A stretch of DNA of 64,000 bases from CAYQJV01 sp964417925 (GCA_964417925.1 CAYQJV010000005.1:1-64000), one strand, 5' to 3'. Positions 44,250-54,028 are shown, counted from the first letter of the stretch. Notes: generated from the sequence alone by a model not told the origin. Numbers and translations are program-made.

Positions 44250-46070
44250 TTAAGGCTTTAATTCTTCAGGCTTGGTCTCTTCTTTTTTAATCTCATGGTA
44301 GTACTCAAGACCTGTAAGTACTTTAAATTCAACTCTTCTATTCATTGCCATACCTTCCTCAGTATCATTAGGGGCTATAGGTTGAGTTGCTCCGTATCCT
44401 TTCGCTACAAGTCTGTCTGGAGAAATGTTAAACTTCTCAATCAAGTACTTCCTTACAGCTTCTGCTCTTGCCTGTGAAAGTTCCATGTTATTTTTGAACT
44501 CTTTGGTATGAATAGGTCTTGGGTCTGTATGACCCGCTATCTCAACCTTTATTGTAGGGTTTTCCAATAGAATCTTTCCTATACGATCCAAAATAGGATA
44601 TGAGTCTGGCAACAATCTTGCCTTTCCAGTTTCAAAGTGAATGTTATGAAATACAATAACCTCTTTTTCCCTGAGCAAGGCAAAATCTTTAACAGTAGTC
44701 TTATCAGGCTCAACAACAACTTCTGCTTCTTGGGGGAAATACTTTGGATGTTTGGGTTCTACCTTTAATGTATACTTTCCTCTGTAAAGAGAAGGAGTCT
44801 CATACTCTCCATTTTTTGTTTCCACCTTTCCTTTATCAGGACCATCATAGTATATAACTGCTTCCAGAGGTTTGTTGGTCTTGACATCATAAACTTTTCC
44901 TCTGATCTTTCCTGGAGGAATTTTAGCAAGTTCTATTATCTTCTGTGTAGTTTTACCTGCTTTTACTTCTGCTTCTGCAGTAGTAGAATAATAATCAAAC
45001 ATCTCCGCTTTAATTTGAACCTTCCCTGGTATTATACCTACCTTTCTCCACACACCTTTCTCAGAAAGTTTTACTTTTGTTTTAAGAACCCCTCTCATAC
45101 TGATCTCAGCGGGTAAAGGCCTTTTAGTATCCCTATCTATCACCTTAACAACCAATACACCTGTTTTGGGCCTTTCACCAAACACATAGTTCAGCCCTAT
45201 TCTATGAGTATTGCCAAGTATTCCAAACGGCTCTATAGTATAATCAATTCTTACATCTTTCTTTATTAAAAATCCAAGACCTGCAGTAAAACCACTTACA
45301 GGATTAAGCTGGTTTATACTTTTAGGCCCTGTAGAATATCCTATCCTTGCACTGGCATAGGGAGGAAGAAAGAACTCTGCTCCCGCATGTATGGATGGAG
45401 AGTTATCAATTGGAAGATCAACATCTGTTACCAATGATAGCAGTTCTGAAGGTTTAAAACCTGTACCTATTCTTATCCCCATGGGGAGCATGTAATTCCC
45501 TCCAGGATACCTCATGCCTGGGGATAGATTATACACCGTTATGCCCAATCCAACCTTTGAAAATCTTGCATGCCACCCAATATCAACTGCGCCTCCGAAA
45601 GCTTGAACATCATACAGATCTTCATACAGTCCTTTTATCCCTATTCCCATGTTCGTATTTCCTAAAAACCTTCGGGTATAGGTGAAGATCACCAACCCTT
45701 CTTTAATAGAGATCACACTATCAGGAAGAGGAGTATTATCTTCATCCCAATGTTCTATTCCACCTGCAGTTGAAAAATTCATACCAAAACCTATGGTAGT
45801 GGTGGGAGAATTAGGCCATACGATTGCTAAAAATTCATCTCTAATTCCTTGCAACCATTCATGATGAACAGCCATCAACTCCCATGTTTCCATTTGGTTA
45901 AGTCCAGCAGGATTCCACCATAGAGCATTAATATCATCGGCAAGTCCAACAAAGGCATTCCCCATTGCTGCTACTCTGGGGCCAACTCCTATCTTTAAAA
46001 ATTGATGGGCAGTGGTTCCAACATCGGTACCATTGAATTGAGCAAAAATTAAAAAGTACAATAACATCAT
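44250..46070 (-). CDS. PorV-like barrel fused to regulatory domain and OmpA peptidoglycan-binding domain
   Basis: A 606-residue outer-membrane protein. The N-terminal 300 residues are of the PorV/PorQ type (HQFLKIGVGPRVAAMGNAF, WWNPAGLNQ), the middle has two carboxypeptidase-regulatory/PEGA-like beta domains (GKIRGKVYDVKTNKPLEAV), and the C-terminus is an OmpA domain (FETGKARLLPDS, IAGHTDPR, LSQARAEAVRKYL) that binds peptidoglycan. This would anchor the barrel to the cell wall. It overlaps the FG-GAP gene by 4 nt. The C-terminal tail is KEETKPEELKP, and the next gene continues in the same frame after the stop. Confidence 0.85.
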   Translation of the reverse strand: MMLLYFLIFAQFNGTDVGTTAHQFLKIGVGPRVAAMGNAFVGLADDINALWWNPAGLNQMETWELMAVHHEWLQGIRDEFLAIVWPNSPTTTIGFGMNFSTAGGIEHWDEDNTPLPDSVISIKEGLVIFTYTRRFLGNTNMGIGIKGLYEDLYDVQAFGGAVDIGWHARFSKVGLGITVYNLSPGMRYPGGNYMLPMGIRIGTGFKPSELLSLVTDVDLPIDNSPSIHAGAEFFLPPYASARIGYSTGPKSINQLNPVSGFTAGLGFLIKKDVRIDYTIEPFGILGNTHRIGLNYVFGERPKTGVLVVKVIDRDTKRPLPAEISMRGVLKTKVKLSEKGVWRKVGIIPGKVQIKAEMFDYYSTTAEAEVKAGKTTQKIIELAKIPPGKIRGKVYDVKTNKPLEAVIYYDGPDKGKVETKNGEYETPSLYRGKYTLKVEPKHPKYFPQEAEVVVEPDKTTVKDFALLREKEVIVFHNIHFETGKARLLPDSYPILDRIGKILLENPTIKVEIAGHTDPRPIHTKEFKNNMELSQARAEAVRKYLIEKFNISPDRLVAKGYGATQPIAPNDTEEGMAMNRRVEFKVLTGLEYYHEIKKEETKPEELKP

Positions 46071-49000
46071 TCACCTCCTTTCCCTGAACATAGTGCTTTT
46101 TTAATTACCACTTTGCTTTTTACATCTTTAAACAACTCATTTTGTGTATCAGGTTCAAAAGTAAATACATATAAATAAATTCCTGGAGCCACATGTTTTC
46201 CATGTTCGGTAGTTCCATCCCAATGTACCACATGGGTACCAAAAGAGTACCATTCATTTTCTATAAGTGTGGTGATGTATTCTCCTGCTCTGTTGAATAT
46301 CCTTAATGTTACTTTTCCATCTGCAGGAAGGGAGAAGAAGAAATCGGTCTCCTTTGAAAATGGATTTGGATAGTTATGAATGTTAAACATAGGGATTACC
46401 ACAGTCAAAAATGGAAGCGTATCTTTTATGGTCTTATCCTGTGAAGAAACTCCATATATAACCCTATTATCAATTCTCATTGTCTCCAATTCCTCTGTAT
46501 CACCTGTGAACCGTTTTCCCGCCTCTGCAGGAGGAGTAACCCTTAAGATCAACTCCAGGGTATCAAATGGCAAAATCTCTCCAGTATCTATTGTATCATT
46601 CCCATTATTATCCCTCAAAGGAATTCCTTGTGCATCAAGGATTTCCGCTCTCCAGAGCTGATTTCCTTGTGTCCATAGGTCTATTGTATCCGGCTCATTA
46701 CCTGTATTTATTACCCTAAAACCATACTCCTTATACTCTCCTGGATGTATGTATGCAGTATCCGGTGGTTCCATAAAGAATCCATAAAACCTTACAAGAA
46801 CCTTTGTCCTGCACAAAGCTTCGTCAGTTACTCCTTCTTGAACTGAAGAATGCACAACCACATATGTTGAATCTATTGCACCTTCCTGTTCTACAAAAGG
46901 AGGTATTAACTCTATAAAGAAGTCTCTCTTCCCAGATGGTTCTACAACTCCCACATCTGGCAAACCATCATCATCCGTATCTGAAAGTTCTGCTGTTCCC
47001 GAAGCATCCAATAGACGAATGTTCCATCCTTCCCTTGTACCATAAGTGGTAATCTCCAAAACATCTTCACTGTTTCCATTATTTTCCACAGTAAGTTGGT
47101 ACCTTATTGGTTCTCCTGCGAATGTAGAGTCATAGTGATCAGGGTATATTCTCACCGCAGGCACAGGGACAACAACCGTTATAATCACTGCAGAATCCTT
47201 AACAGTTGAGTTGTTGGTTGAATAAACCCAAACAATTGTAGTATCAGCATCTCCTGCCATTGCATTGGCAGGTGGTGTTACTCCAACGATAAAACTTTTA
47301 GTCCCTCCTTCTGGAGACACATATCCCACATCTACGAGTTCATCACCATTGGTATCCTGCAGAGGTTCCATATTCTCGTTCAGGATCCTTACCTGCCATC
47401 CAGAAGTTGTACCTTGTGTTTCTACATTTATAACATCCTCTCCAAAACCATTGTTGGTAATCACAAGGTTGTATAAGATTTCTTCTCCTGGATAGGTTGA
47501 ATCACTCTGGTCGGGTTCTACAGAAATTGAAGGTCCGTAATAAATCCTTACTTCAAACAGCACGGGAAGTTCTGCTGCGTTATCAAACCATAGAGAAGCC
47601 TTGTACTGTATGTACCTTCTATTTGTTGTCTCTCCATTGTAATAGTCTGGCACTGACCTTCCTTTTTCAATTGGGATCCATTCTGTCCAGGAATCATCTG
47701 GAGTTTCTGTATCACCGGTTCTTATATACATTTTTATCCTTGATTTTCCAGGACAACTATCCACCCAACTAACCACATCCCAGTTCACTGTATCTCCTGC
47801 ATCAAATACCGAGGAAATATAATCTTCGTAGTTTTCTCTTGAGTAAGTGTTTCCAACCTCCCAGAATATTGCATGGTGGTCTGTATGATTGGGAACCTCG
47901 GTTATTCTTTCAAAATCAGGGCCAAACAACAATCCACTGTATCCTCCGAGACTGATCCAGTCATTGATGAACATATCAAGATGCCCATCTTTGTTAAAAT
48001 CAGCAATAACTCCTCCACTCATTGACCATTTTTTAGGTCCAAGAGTTATCTTCTTATCTTCTGAGAATTTTCCATTATCGTTGATGTATACCCATATTGG
48101 ATTTAGATAGGTTTGATCCTCTGCATTTCCAACAAAAAATACAATATCCAACCATCCATCCCCATTTATATCTGCTGCTGCACTTCCTCCAAAACATTTT
48201 CCTGCTTGAAGAGTCTCAGGAGCTGAAAACTGCCTGTTACCCTTGCCATAGTATAGATATGCTACACTCACTTTTTCTAAACCCGTGAAAACCAGATCAA
48301 GCCATCCATCCTTATTAAAATCTGCAACTGTAAGACCATGTGCATTGGGTTGTAGATACATCAACTCTGTTCTATTACTTGCACTGTATCCTTGAGGACC
48401 ACCCCAATAGATATAGTTGGGAAGTTCTTGAAAAGGTTCATCCCGAGTTAAATAATTAACCACCACTATATCGTAGTAGCCGTCCTTATCCAGATCCGCC
48501 ACTTCAAAATTATGCCTTGGAGTTAAAGCGGGTAGAATGGTAACACTGTCATAAGCAAAAGAGGAATCTCCCCAGAAAATTCCAAATGAACTCATCAAAT
48601 CAGGATATCCTCCATGGATTATATCAAGCCATCCATCTCTGTTTAGATCAGCTACTGTAACTGCTTCAACCTGAGCAGCACATTCTCCTATAACTCTATA
48701 ATTCTCGGGGGTTGGCCCACTATCTGTACCCCAGAAAAGGGTAATTCCACCTCTATCTGCAACTCCATAAAGCCTGTAATTCTGCAGTATTAGATCAGTA
48801 TATCCATCAAGATTTAAATCACAACCCACAACATTTGCTCCTGCACCTGTTGGATAGGATAGTCTTCTCGTAGGTAAAAAGTATTCATCCTCTGGACCTC
48901 CGAGATACACGTATATGGAATCCTTAATCGGATCTTGACTCCCAAGCTCAACAATGTTAGATACAACTGCATCCATCCAGCCATCACCATTAAAATCCCA

Positions 49001-49153
49001 TCTCGGAATCCATTCCACATCTCCTGGAAGCGAATCGTGATAAGCCCTATGCGTTGCATAAAGATTGTGTTCATATATTCCATCTCTGAAATCTTCTTGA
49101 GTAGTTTCAACCCATACGCCCCTTAGAGCAAAAATAAAATAGAAAACATACAT
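46067..49153 (-). CDS. Secreted FG-GAP/VCBS repeat protein with sorting domain
   Basis: A 1028-residue exported protein with a short hydrophobic signal. At least seven calcium-loop FG-GAP repeats of the DxNxDGxxD form (DFNGDGWMD, DLNRDGWLD, DFNKDGHLD and others) make a probable seven-bladed propeller in the first 400 residues. Three NEW3-like beta domains with ENNGNSEDV-type sequence follow. The end carries NIHNYPNPFSKETDF, LRIFNRAGEYITTL and APGIYLYVF, the FlgD/type IX sorting type. Likely a surface adhesin or structural protein. Confidence 0.8.
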   Translation of the reverse strand: MYVFYFIFALRGVWVETTQEDFRDGIYEHNLYATHRAYHDSLPGDVEWIPRWDFNGDGWMDAVVSNIVELGSQDPIKDSIYVYLGGPEDEYFLPTRRLSYPTGAGANVVGCDLNLDGYTDLILQNYRLYGVADRGGITLFWGTDSGPTPENYRVIGECAAQVEAVTVADLNRDGWLDIIHGGYPDLMSSFGIFWGDSSFAYDSVTILPALTPRHNFEVADLDKDGYYDIVVVNYLTRDEPFQELPNYIYWGGPQGYSASNRTELMYLQPNAHGLTVADFNKDGWLDLVFTGLEKVSVAYLYYGKGNRQFSAPETLQAGKCFGGSAAADINGDGWLDIVFFVGNAEDQTYLNPIWVYINDNGKFSEDKKITLGPKKWSMSGGVIADFNKDGHLDMFINDWISLGGYSGLLFGPDFERITEVPNHTDHHAIFWEVGNTYSRENYEDYISSVFDAGDTVNWDVVSWVDSCPGKSRIKMYIRTGDTETPDDSWTEWIPIEKGRSVPDYYNGETTNRRYIQYKASLWFDNAAELPVLFEVRIYYGPSISVEPDQSDSTYPGEEILYNLVITNNGFGEDVINVETQGTTSGWQVRILNENMEPLQDTNGDELVDVGYVSPEGGTKSFIVGVTPPANAMAGDADTTIVWVYSTNNSTVKDSAVIITVVVPVPAVRIYPDHYDSTFAGEPIRYQLTVENNGNSEDVLEITTYGTREGWNIRLLDASGTAELSDTDDDGLPDVGVVEPSGKRDFFIELIPPFVEQEGAIDSTYVVVHSSVQEGVTDEALCRTKVLVRFYGFFMEPPDTAYIHPGEYKEYGFRVINTGNEPDTIDLWTQGNQLWRAEILDAQGIPLRDNNGNDTIDTGEILPFDTLELILRVTPPAEAGKRFTGDTEELETMRIDNRVIYGVSSQDKTIKDTLPFLTVVIPMFNIHNYPNPFSKETDFFFSLPADGKVTLRIFNRAGEYITTLIENEWYSFGTHVVHWDGTTEHGKHVAPGIYLYVFTFEPDTQNELFKDVKSKVVIKKALCSGKGGE

Positions 49154-49166
49154 CCAACCTCCTTTT

Positions 49167-50495
49167 TCAGGATTTTAACTTTAAAATCGTAACATTTATC
49201 CTTTTCTTATCTATCTTACCTACAAGAAAGTACATCCCTGCAGGATACGAAGAAAAATCTATGCAGATATTTCCATATCCATTACAGGACAAAACCTTTC
49301 TTCCATTCACATCAAACACATCTACCGAATAACTTCTACATCCTTTATATAGGAAATATCTATCAATATAAAAGACTTTTTTAAAAAGCCCCCCATCTTC
49401 GTTTTTCTCTTTAACTCCTACTGCATAGGAAGAACCATAAATATCCAGATTACCCTGCCTTTCATCAACCCATACAACAAGAAATTCCTTTCCTGTATGA
49501 ACAATATCAATTTTCTCATTCTCCACCACTGTATTTTTGAAAGAAAGCCTCCCAAGTAGCTCCCAGGTGGCTCCCCCATCGGTTGAAATGCTCATATAGA
49601 TGTTTCCTCCTTCTACATAGTATGCAGCAAAAACTGTATCGTTTGCATAAGTTACAGCAATATTTTTGGTTGTACATTCAAACCCAGACACAGCAGAAAC
49701 CTCAAATGAATTCCCTCCATCATGGGAGTATGCTACATATACGCATCCCTGGTCTCCAGTATACAGAGTAAAACCTACGTATACATCGTTACCAGAAAAA
49801 TAAACACTTGAAATTTCCTCATCCCCAGGAAGAGAGGAAACTGTAACTGAAGGTGATACAGAATGCCCTAAGATTTTGCATCCTTCAATATTTCCTTCAT
49901 GTTGGTATACAACAAAAGCAGAATTTCCATTTGAAGCAATCCTTGGATTACTTTCTTCATCCGCAGTAGCTGCAATTTCTAAATTATAAACTCCTCCTGA
50001 AGTTATGCAGTACCCTCTTATATCAGGGTTGTCTGCCTGAGTTCTATCTTCATAAACTATGTATATTGTCCCATCATTAAGCACACATATATCGGGAAGA
50101 TAGGCATTACTCCAGTCCTCACCAGGAATATAATGCGTTTCCCAGTTCTTAGCTGTATCAGTGGATATATACCAGTGAGGTGCATTTCCTACCTCAGGTG
50201 AGGGATCCGGACCTTCACATACAAGATACAGCACATTATTATCATCAACTGCAAGGGATGGCCTCCTATTATCTGCTTGTGAAGCATACAAAAATGTGCC
50301 TTGATCTACCCATATACCATCAGGTATTTTAAGAGAAACGATAATATCATGTTCTGTAGTATATCTCGCATATTCATAGGCAAGATAAAAGATGCCTGTA
50401 GAGGAGTTATACTCTACATCAGGATAAAAATCATCTGCAGAATGGGCTCTTATTGCCTGATCAAATTGCAAAAAAAGAAAAAAAATCCCCAGCAT
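49167..50495 (-). CDS. Secreted sialidase-like (BNR) protein with sorting domain
   Basis: A 442-residue exported protein. Asp-box-like repeats (SHDGGNSFEVS, STDGGATWELLG) point to a six-bladed propeller of the sialidase-like superfamily. The C-terminus (SVDVFDVNGRKVLSCNG, SSYPAGMYFLVGKI) is a type IX-like sorting domain. Catalytic residues of true sialidases were not confirmed. It lies 8 nt downstream of the PQQ-like propeller gene in the same operon. Confidence 0.75.
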   Translation of the reverse strand: MLGIFFLFLQFDQAIRAHSADDFYPDVEYNSSTGIFYLAYEYARYTTEHDIIVSLKIPDGIWVDQGTFLYASQADNRRPSLAVDDNNVLYLVCEGPDPSPEVGNAPHWYISTDTAKNWETHYIPGEDWSNAYLPDICVLNDGTIYIVYEDRTQADNPDIRGYCITSGGVYNLEIAATADEESNPRIASNGNSAFVVYQHEGNIEGCKILGHSVSPSVTVSSLPGDEEISSVYFSGNDVYVGFTLYTGDQGCVYVAYSHDGGNSFEVSAVSGFECTTKNIAVTYANDTVFAAYYVEGGNIYMSISTDGGATWELLGRLSFKNTVVENEKIDIVHTGKEFLVVWVDERQGNLDIYGSSYAVGVKEKNEDGGLFKKVFYIDRYFLYKGCRSYSVDVFDVNGRKVLSCNGYGNICIDFSSYPAGMYFLVGKIDKKRINVTILKLKS

Positions 50496-50503
50496 GTCTC
50501 CTC

Positions 50504-51784
50504 CTATTTAAGGACAATTAACCTCAGAGTAGCTTTTTGGGGCTTATCTATTTTTACAAAATATACCCCCTCACTAAGGAGATTTATCAAATATTCTGTA
50601 CCTCTTTCTAACACAAATAGCCTTTCCCCATTCTTAGAATAAACTACCCCCTCAATCTCAGGAGGTAATCTATTAATAAAGGTTTTTTTAAAAACATACT
50701 TTTCTCTACTTCTCTCCTCTATACCTGTTCCAGGACCTATTCCACATACAGTATCATTGTATACCATGTATAAAGTTCCATCCTTATCCATTGCCATAGG
50801 AAGATCTACTCTATCAAAGATACTTTTTTCCCAATGTTTAATACCATCTTTATCAAAGCAGTATAAAATCCCATATGTAGATGCAACATATATGTTTTCC
50901 TTCCTATCTATCACTACAGGAGATACTATCTCTGTTCCGACTGGTTGCCTCCATTCAATACTGCCATCCTGTGGATCGATTTTATACAGATTACCGTCAT
51001 CTGAACCAATATATATGTATCCAGAACTTGCTACTGCAGGAGCACATTGTAGATTATAACCTATAGAGGTAAACCACTGAGGTGTTCCTGAAGGAGAAAA
51101 ACAATAAAGCACACCATCCTTCCCAGGCATTACAACATCTCCTGAATGAAGCAACGCCCCTGCTTCTGTTCCTCCACCTGTGGGAACAAACCATTTCTGT
51201 GTGCCTGAAGGAGAAATACAAAAAACCCCTTGGTTTAATCCTCCATAAAATGACTGAACATATACATACCCTTCATCATCCACTACCGGAGCAGAAGTCA
51301 CTTCTTGCCCAAGGTTTATCTCCCATATTACAGAACGATTTGCAGCATTGATGGAAACAAGCATTGTCTCTGCTGCAAAGAAAAGTCTACCCTGACTGTA
51401 TATAATTGGTGAAGTAATTCTATGCCCTATCTCCTTCCTCCAAACCTCCTCTCCACTCAGTCTACTCACTGCATATAGGGTTCCATCAAAAGAACCTACA
51501 TAGACTGTATCCTCCAGGATAATCGGAGTAGAGGTGATAAGGCCTTGAGTCAAAAATTTCCACCTCTCATTGCCTGAAGAATCTACAGAAATCAAGTATC
51601 CTGTTTGGGTACCGAAAAATAAATTTCCATCTTCATCAATCACAACCCCAGTGAGTATCTTATACCCACTGCCTTTTTTCCACTTTATTATAGGAGCATC
51701 AGGACCTATGGCCTCCCCCCTTCCACTGTGATAATAATCATGCTGGAACATAGGCCAAGGGTGGAGAAACAACCACAAAACCAT
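50504..51784 (-). CDS. PQQ-like beta-propeller protein with C-terminal sorting motif
   Basis: A 426-residue protein with a weak N-terminal signal, a WPMFQHDYYHSGR opening typical of secreted PQQ-like propellers, and about seven repeats with GTLYAVSRLSGEEVWR and GNLYKIDPQDGSIEWR patterns. The final 40 residues (LLSEGVYFVKI) resemble a sorting domain. The propeller probably binds polymers or partner proteins; no PQQ-binding enzyme site was seen. It heads the minus operon ending in lspA, and its ATG lies 9 nt after a promoter -10 box without a ribosome site. Confidence 0.8.
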   Translation of the reverse strand: MVLWLFLHPWPMFQHDYYHSGRGEAIGPDAPIIKWKKGSGYKILTGVVIDEDGNLFFGTQTGYLISVDSSGNERWKFLTQGLITSTPIILEDTVYVGSFDGTLYAVSRLSGEEVWRKEIGHRITSPIIYSQGRLFFAAETMLVSINAANRSVIWEINLGQEVTSAPVVDDEGYVYVQSFYGGLNQGVFCISPSGTQKWFVPTGGGTEAGALLHSGDVVMPGKDGVLYCFSPSGTPQWFTSIGYNLQCAPAVASSGYIYIGSDDGNLYKIDPQDGSIEWRQPVGTEIVSPVVIDRKENIYVASTYGILYCFDKDGIKHWEKSIFDRVDLPMAMDKDGTLYMVYNDTVCGIGPGTGIEERSREKYVFKKTFINRLPPEIEGVVYSKNGERLFVLERGTEYLINLLSEGVYFVKIDKPQKATLRLIVLK

Positions 51785-51793
51785 ATCTTTTTA

Positions 51794-51821
51794 AATATAT
51801 ACCTTTTTTGGAATTTGTCAA
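51794..51821 (-). promoter_or_regulatory. Promoter of PQQ-propeller to lspA operon, near-leaderless
   Basis: TTGACA (51821-51816), 16 bp, TATATT (51799-51794) on the minus strand, 9 nt ahead of the ATG at 51784. The transcript leader would be about 2-3 nt. Confidence 0.7.
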
Positions 51822-51833
51822 CTTTTCAAAAAT

Positions 51834-51861
51834 TTGACTTTTTAACTTAAATGATTAAATT
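51834..51861 (+). promoter_or_regulatory. Promoter of GGDEF-TPR gene, leaderless
   Basis: TTGACT (51834-51839), 16 bp, TAAATT (51856-51861), with the ATG at 51868 six bases later. The -35 boxes of this and the minus promoter are only 12 bp apart. Confidence 0.6.
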
Positions 51862-51867
51862 TATATA

Positions 51868-54027
51868 ATGCAAAAAGAAACCCAACTTTTAAGGAATATT
51901 TTTGAAAGAATTAAAAAGTTCAAAAATTGGAAATTAAAGGTGGAAATATCCAACGAAGAAAGGGACAAAGATAAAAGTATTGCATTAAAAATAGGGGATA
52001 GAACTCTTTTGATCTCAGGATTTAAGGAATCTGAGAAAAATGTTATCAATGAAATTATAGAAATAATCTATGAAGCAGAACGATTCAAAATGGAAAAGTA
52101 CACAGATACAATGACAGGACTCTTTAATAAAGAGTATTTTATGCAAAAAATGAAGGAAAACATAGAAAAACTGCGCCAAGAACTTCTCAATAAGGAAAAA
52201 AAAGAACACAGGAAAAGTTTTGATTTAAGTATGCTTCACATTGACCTTGACCATTTCAAAAGAATAAACGATACCTGGGGGCACAGCATAGGGGATGCTG
52301 TGTTAAAATCCTTTGCCTGTTACATTGAAAATTTCTCACTTTCCTATTTTAAAGAAGACACTGAAGTTATCACCGCAAGACTTGGAGGAGAAGAATTTGG
52401 AATTCTCCTCCCCAACACTCCTGGAACCATAGCACGAAGTTTCGCAGAAACTCTACTTGAAAATCTAAAATCAAAAAGTATAGTAAAAAAAGAAAAAGAT
52501 ATCCCCTCCATATCAGTAACTGCAAGCATTGGAGTTGCAACACTTAAAAGTGCTGAATGTTTATCAGGAAACTTTAATGCAGATGCCTTAGCATCAAAAC
52601 TTTACAATGACGCCGATGTTGCAACCTATGTTGCTAAGAAACTTGGCAGAGCCAGAGTAATAGCCTATGAAAGAATAAAATACGAAGGGGGTACAGTAAT
52701 AGATTATGATGAAACTACAGAGATAGTGGTGATAGACATAGGAAGTGATATGGGGGTGAATGTTGGTGATATCTTTAAAGTTTATGATAATAAAAAATTT
52801 ACTGGAGAAAGCCCTATTTATGAACCAGGCTCAAAGGAGAAAATCATAGGGTATTACCCTAAGATTCCCTTAGGCGAAATAGAAGTAATAATGGTACAGC
52901 CTGGTGTTTCATTTGCAAAAAGAATAGGTACTGAACCTTTTACAGTAAAGCCAGGTTTTGTACTTGAGTACTCAACAAGGGAGAGGGATAAAACCTCTGT
53001 GGAAAGAAGAAAAAGAGAAAGAAGAGCAAAAGGATTCATCTCTGAGAGAGGTATTTTTGAAAAAAGATTGGCCGAGGTTTCCTCTCAGGAAAGTTTTATA
53101 GTAAGCATAATGGCAATGGACAATTTCAGGATAATAACCGACAGACTGGGAAGTGCAAGAGTAGAGAAGCTTTACAAAAAGGTTATCAAAGATATAGACA
53201 GCTTTCTGCCAGAAGGTTCTATAATGGCGAGACTCTCAAATGAAGAGATAGGAATAATTCCATCCCATATGGAGGATAAAGAGATTAAAAGAATCTTTGA
53301 AGGTATAATAGAGGAATTAAAAAATCAAGAAAACATTGGTTTTTCTGCAGGGATATACAGTGCCCTAAAATGGGAAAAGGGAAGAAAGTATGCTTTAGAA
53401 TGTGCACGAAAAGCACTTGAAATTGCGAGATTTGAGGGGGGTGCCAAAGTAGTAATATTTGATGAAAAGAATGCAACCAAAAAACTTGAATTTTACATAA
53501 AACATAGAGATTACGAACATATTTTGGAGGAATACAACAGCTTGATAAAACTGGGACTTTCGGTCAAGGGATTGAGAAGTGTGTATGCAGAGGCTCTTTA
53601 CTACTTTGGAAAACTTGAAGAAGCCTTAAAGGAAAATCTTACTGCATTGAAAGAATCTCCAAACAATCCAGAGATTTTAAAAAACATTGCCTATACTTAT
53701 CTTGAACTGGGAAGGGCCGAAGAGGCACTTAGATACTTTAAAAAATTGGAAGAGAATAATCAACTGTATGAAATTGCAAAAGACGCTCCTTGGATATTTA
53801 GAGATTATGGAATAGTGCTTTACAACTTGGGTAAATACAGGGAAGCCGAGAAGAAATTAACTGAGGCCGTTCAGCTGGAGAATACGGATGCCATGTCCTA
53901 TTATTATAGGGCTATGTGTAGAGTAAAAGAGAAAGAAATTGAAAAGGCAAAGGAAGATTTAATAAAGGCAGTAGGTCTTGGTTATAAGGAACTATCTGAA
54001 GAGGCATCAAAAATTTTAGGAGGTTAA
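51868..54027 (+). CDS. GGDEF diguanylate cyclase with degenerate second GGDEF domain and TPR repeats
   Basis: A 719-residue protein. The first GGDEF domain (about residues 85-275) has the LDHFKRINDTWGHSIGD nucleotide region and an intact GGEEF active-site motif near 173-177, so it may make cyclic di-GMP. A beta-rich linker (VGDIFKVYDNKKF) follows, then a second GGDEF-like domain (about 405-540) whose signature is degraded to SNEEI, suggesting a regulatory or binding role. The last 180 residues are TPR repeats. No membrane helix is present. The ATG follows its promoter with no ribosome site. Confidence 0.88.
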   Translation: MQKETQLLRNIFERIKKFKNWKLKVEISNEERDKDKSIALKIGDRTLLISGFKESEKNVINEIIEIIYEAERFKMEKYTDTMTGLFNKEYFMQKMKENIEKLRQELLNKEKKEHRKSFDLSMLHIDLDHFKRINDTWGHSIGDAVLKSFACYIENFSLSYFKEDTEVITARLGGEEFGILLPNTPGTIARSFAETLLENLKSKSIVKKEKDIPSISVTASIGVATLKSAECLSGNFNADALASKLYNDADVATYVAKKLGRARVIAYERIKYEGGTVIDYDETTEIVVIDIGSDMGVNVGDIFKVYDNKKFTGESPIYEPGSKEKIIGYYPKIPLGEIEVIMVQPGVSFAKRIGTEPFTVKPGFVLEYSTRERDKTSVERRKRERRAKGFISERGIFEKRLAEVSSQESFIVSIMAMDNFRIITDRLGSARVEKLYKKVIKDIDSFLPEGSIMARLSNEEIGIIPSHMEDKEIKRIFEGIIEELKNQENIGFSAGIYSALKWEKGRKYALECARKALEIARFEGGAKVVIFDEKNATKKLEFYIKHRDYEHILEEYNSLIKLGLSVKGLRSVYAEALYYFGKLEEALKENLTALKESPNNPEILKNIAYTYLELGRAEEALRYFKKLEENNQLYEIAKDAPWIFRDYGIVLYNLGKYREAEKKLTEAVQLENTDAMSYYYRAMCRVKEKEIEKAKEDLIKAVGLGYKELSEEASKILGG

Positions 54028-54028
54028 G

